64,000 nt of DNA, taken from NCBI RefSeq assembly GCF_002008225.1, contig NZ_MRDH01000003.1, positions 1 to 64,000 on the forward strand, given 5' to 3'. Position numbers and translations under genes: made by a program. Below the pieces are notes generated by a model, which did not search any database, was not told the DNA's origin, and was given only the letters and a program-made list of their open reading frames with translations. Below, in pieces: positions 63,951 through 64,000 of this stretch (its first letter is position 1; each line of letters opens with the position of its first letter). The DNA is from Agrobacterium salinitolerans (GTDB taxonomy: Bacteria; Pseudomonadota; Alphaproteobacteria; Rhizobiales; Rhizobiaceae).

Positions 63951-64000
63951 ATGAGCGGCAAGCACGTAGCTGTTCTTTTGGGTGGATTTTCGTCGGAGCG
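63951..64000 (+). CDS. ddl: D-alanine--D-alanine ligase (5' end only)
   Basis: Only the first sixteen codons are in the window, MSGKHVAVLLGGFSSE, matching the N-terminus of Ddl enzymes (VAVLLGGxSSER). The enzyme makes the D-Ala-D-Ala dipeptide used by MurF. GAGGG stands just before the ATG. Its position after murB, apart from the GGDEF and MHS genes, is as expected for the rhizobial dcw order. The rest of the gene lies beyond the window. Confidence 0.8.
   Translation, partial: MSGKHVAVLLGGFSSE

Overview
The window looks like a chromosomal segment of an Agrobacterium/Rhizobium-group alphaproteobacterium, most probably from the Agrobacterium tumefaciens complex. The evidence is a GC-rich genome with the rhizobial order of the division and cell wall (dcw) cluster, a pyrophosphate-type phosphofructokinase, the betaine-lipid genes btaA and btaB behind a Pho box, a RIME-like palindromic intergenic repeat, a class A RNase P RNA, and a CtrA-type TTAA-N7-TTAAC box. 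No insertion sequence, prophage, CRISPR array, tRNA or rRNA was seen.

Layout. 1-3300: an MHS-family transporter, an AAA ATPase and an AT-rich stretch leading to an unrecognised membrane protein. 3321-16213: a catabolic region, with a minus-strand set (RpiR regulator, binding-protein ABC transporter, zinc alcohol dehydrogenase) divergent from a plus-strand set (N-formylglutamate amidohydrolase-like protein, APC amine/amino acid permease, glutamine-synthetase-like ligase, aldehyde dehydrogenase, iron alcohol dehydrogenase). Together these could import an amine or amino alcohol and degrade it through gamma-glutamylated intermediates. 16214-25035: a palindromic repeat, an orphan ParA/VirC1-like ATPase, a TetR-MFS pair with twin operators, an L,D-transpeptidase, several small conserved genes, a MarR plus paired SMR exporter set with twin palindromes, and a HugZ-like protein. 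25225-32994: a TPP enzyme overlapping a CaiB-type CoA-transferase, a lipase-like hydrolase, EttA, and an ArsR-methyltransferase fusion with metF behind a perfect 16-bp palindrome.

33104-46211: a 25-residue membrane protein, then many murein-active enzymes (MltB, GH25, two SLT transglycosylases, an amidase) interleaved with btaAB, a LysE-type exporter, the PPi phosphofructokinase, a TerB-DnaJ co-chaperone and a tandem pair of FAD oxidoreductases. 46267-46667 is rnpB. 46862-61023 is the dcw operon mraZ-rsmH-ftsL-ftsI-murE-murF-mraY-murD-ftsW-murG-murC-murB, with tightly spaced or overlapping genes and an MraZ-box array upstream. A GGDEF protein and a convergent MHS transporter separate murB from ddl, whose first codons end the window.

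The best leads are the putative gamma-glutamyl amine pathway, the Pho box at btaA, the CtrA box at the L,D-transpeptidase gene, the GGDEF insertion in the dcw cluster, a 26-bp element shared by the mraZ and ddl leaders, and several operator pairs that can be matched to neighbouring regulators.
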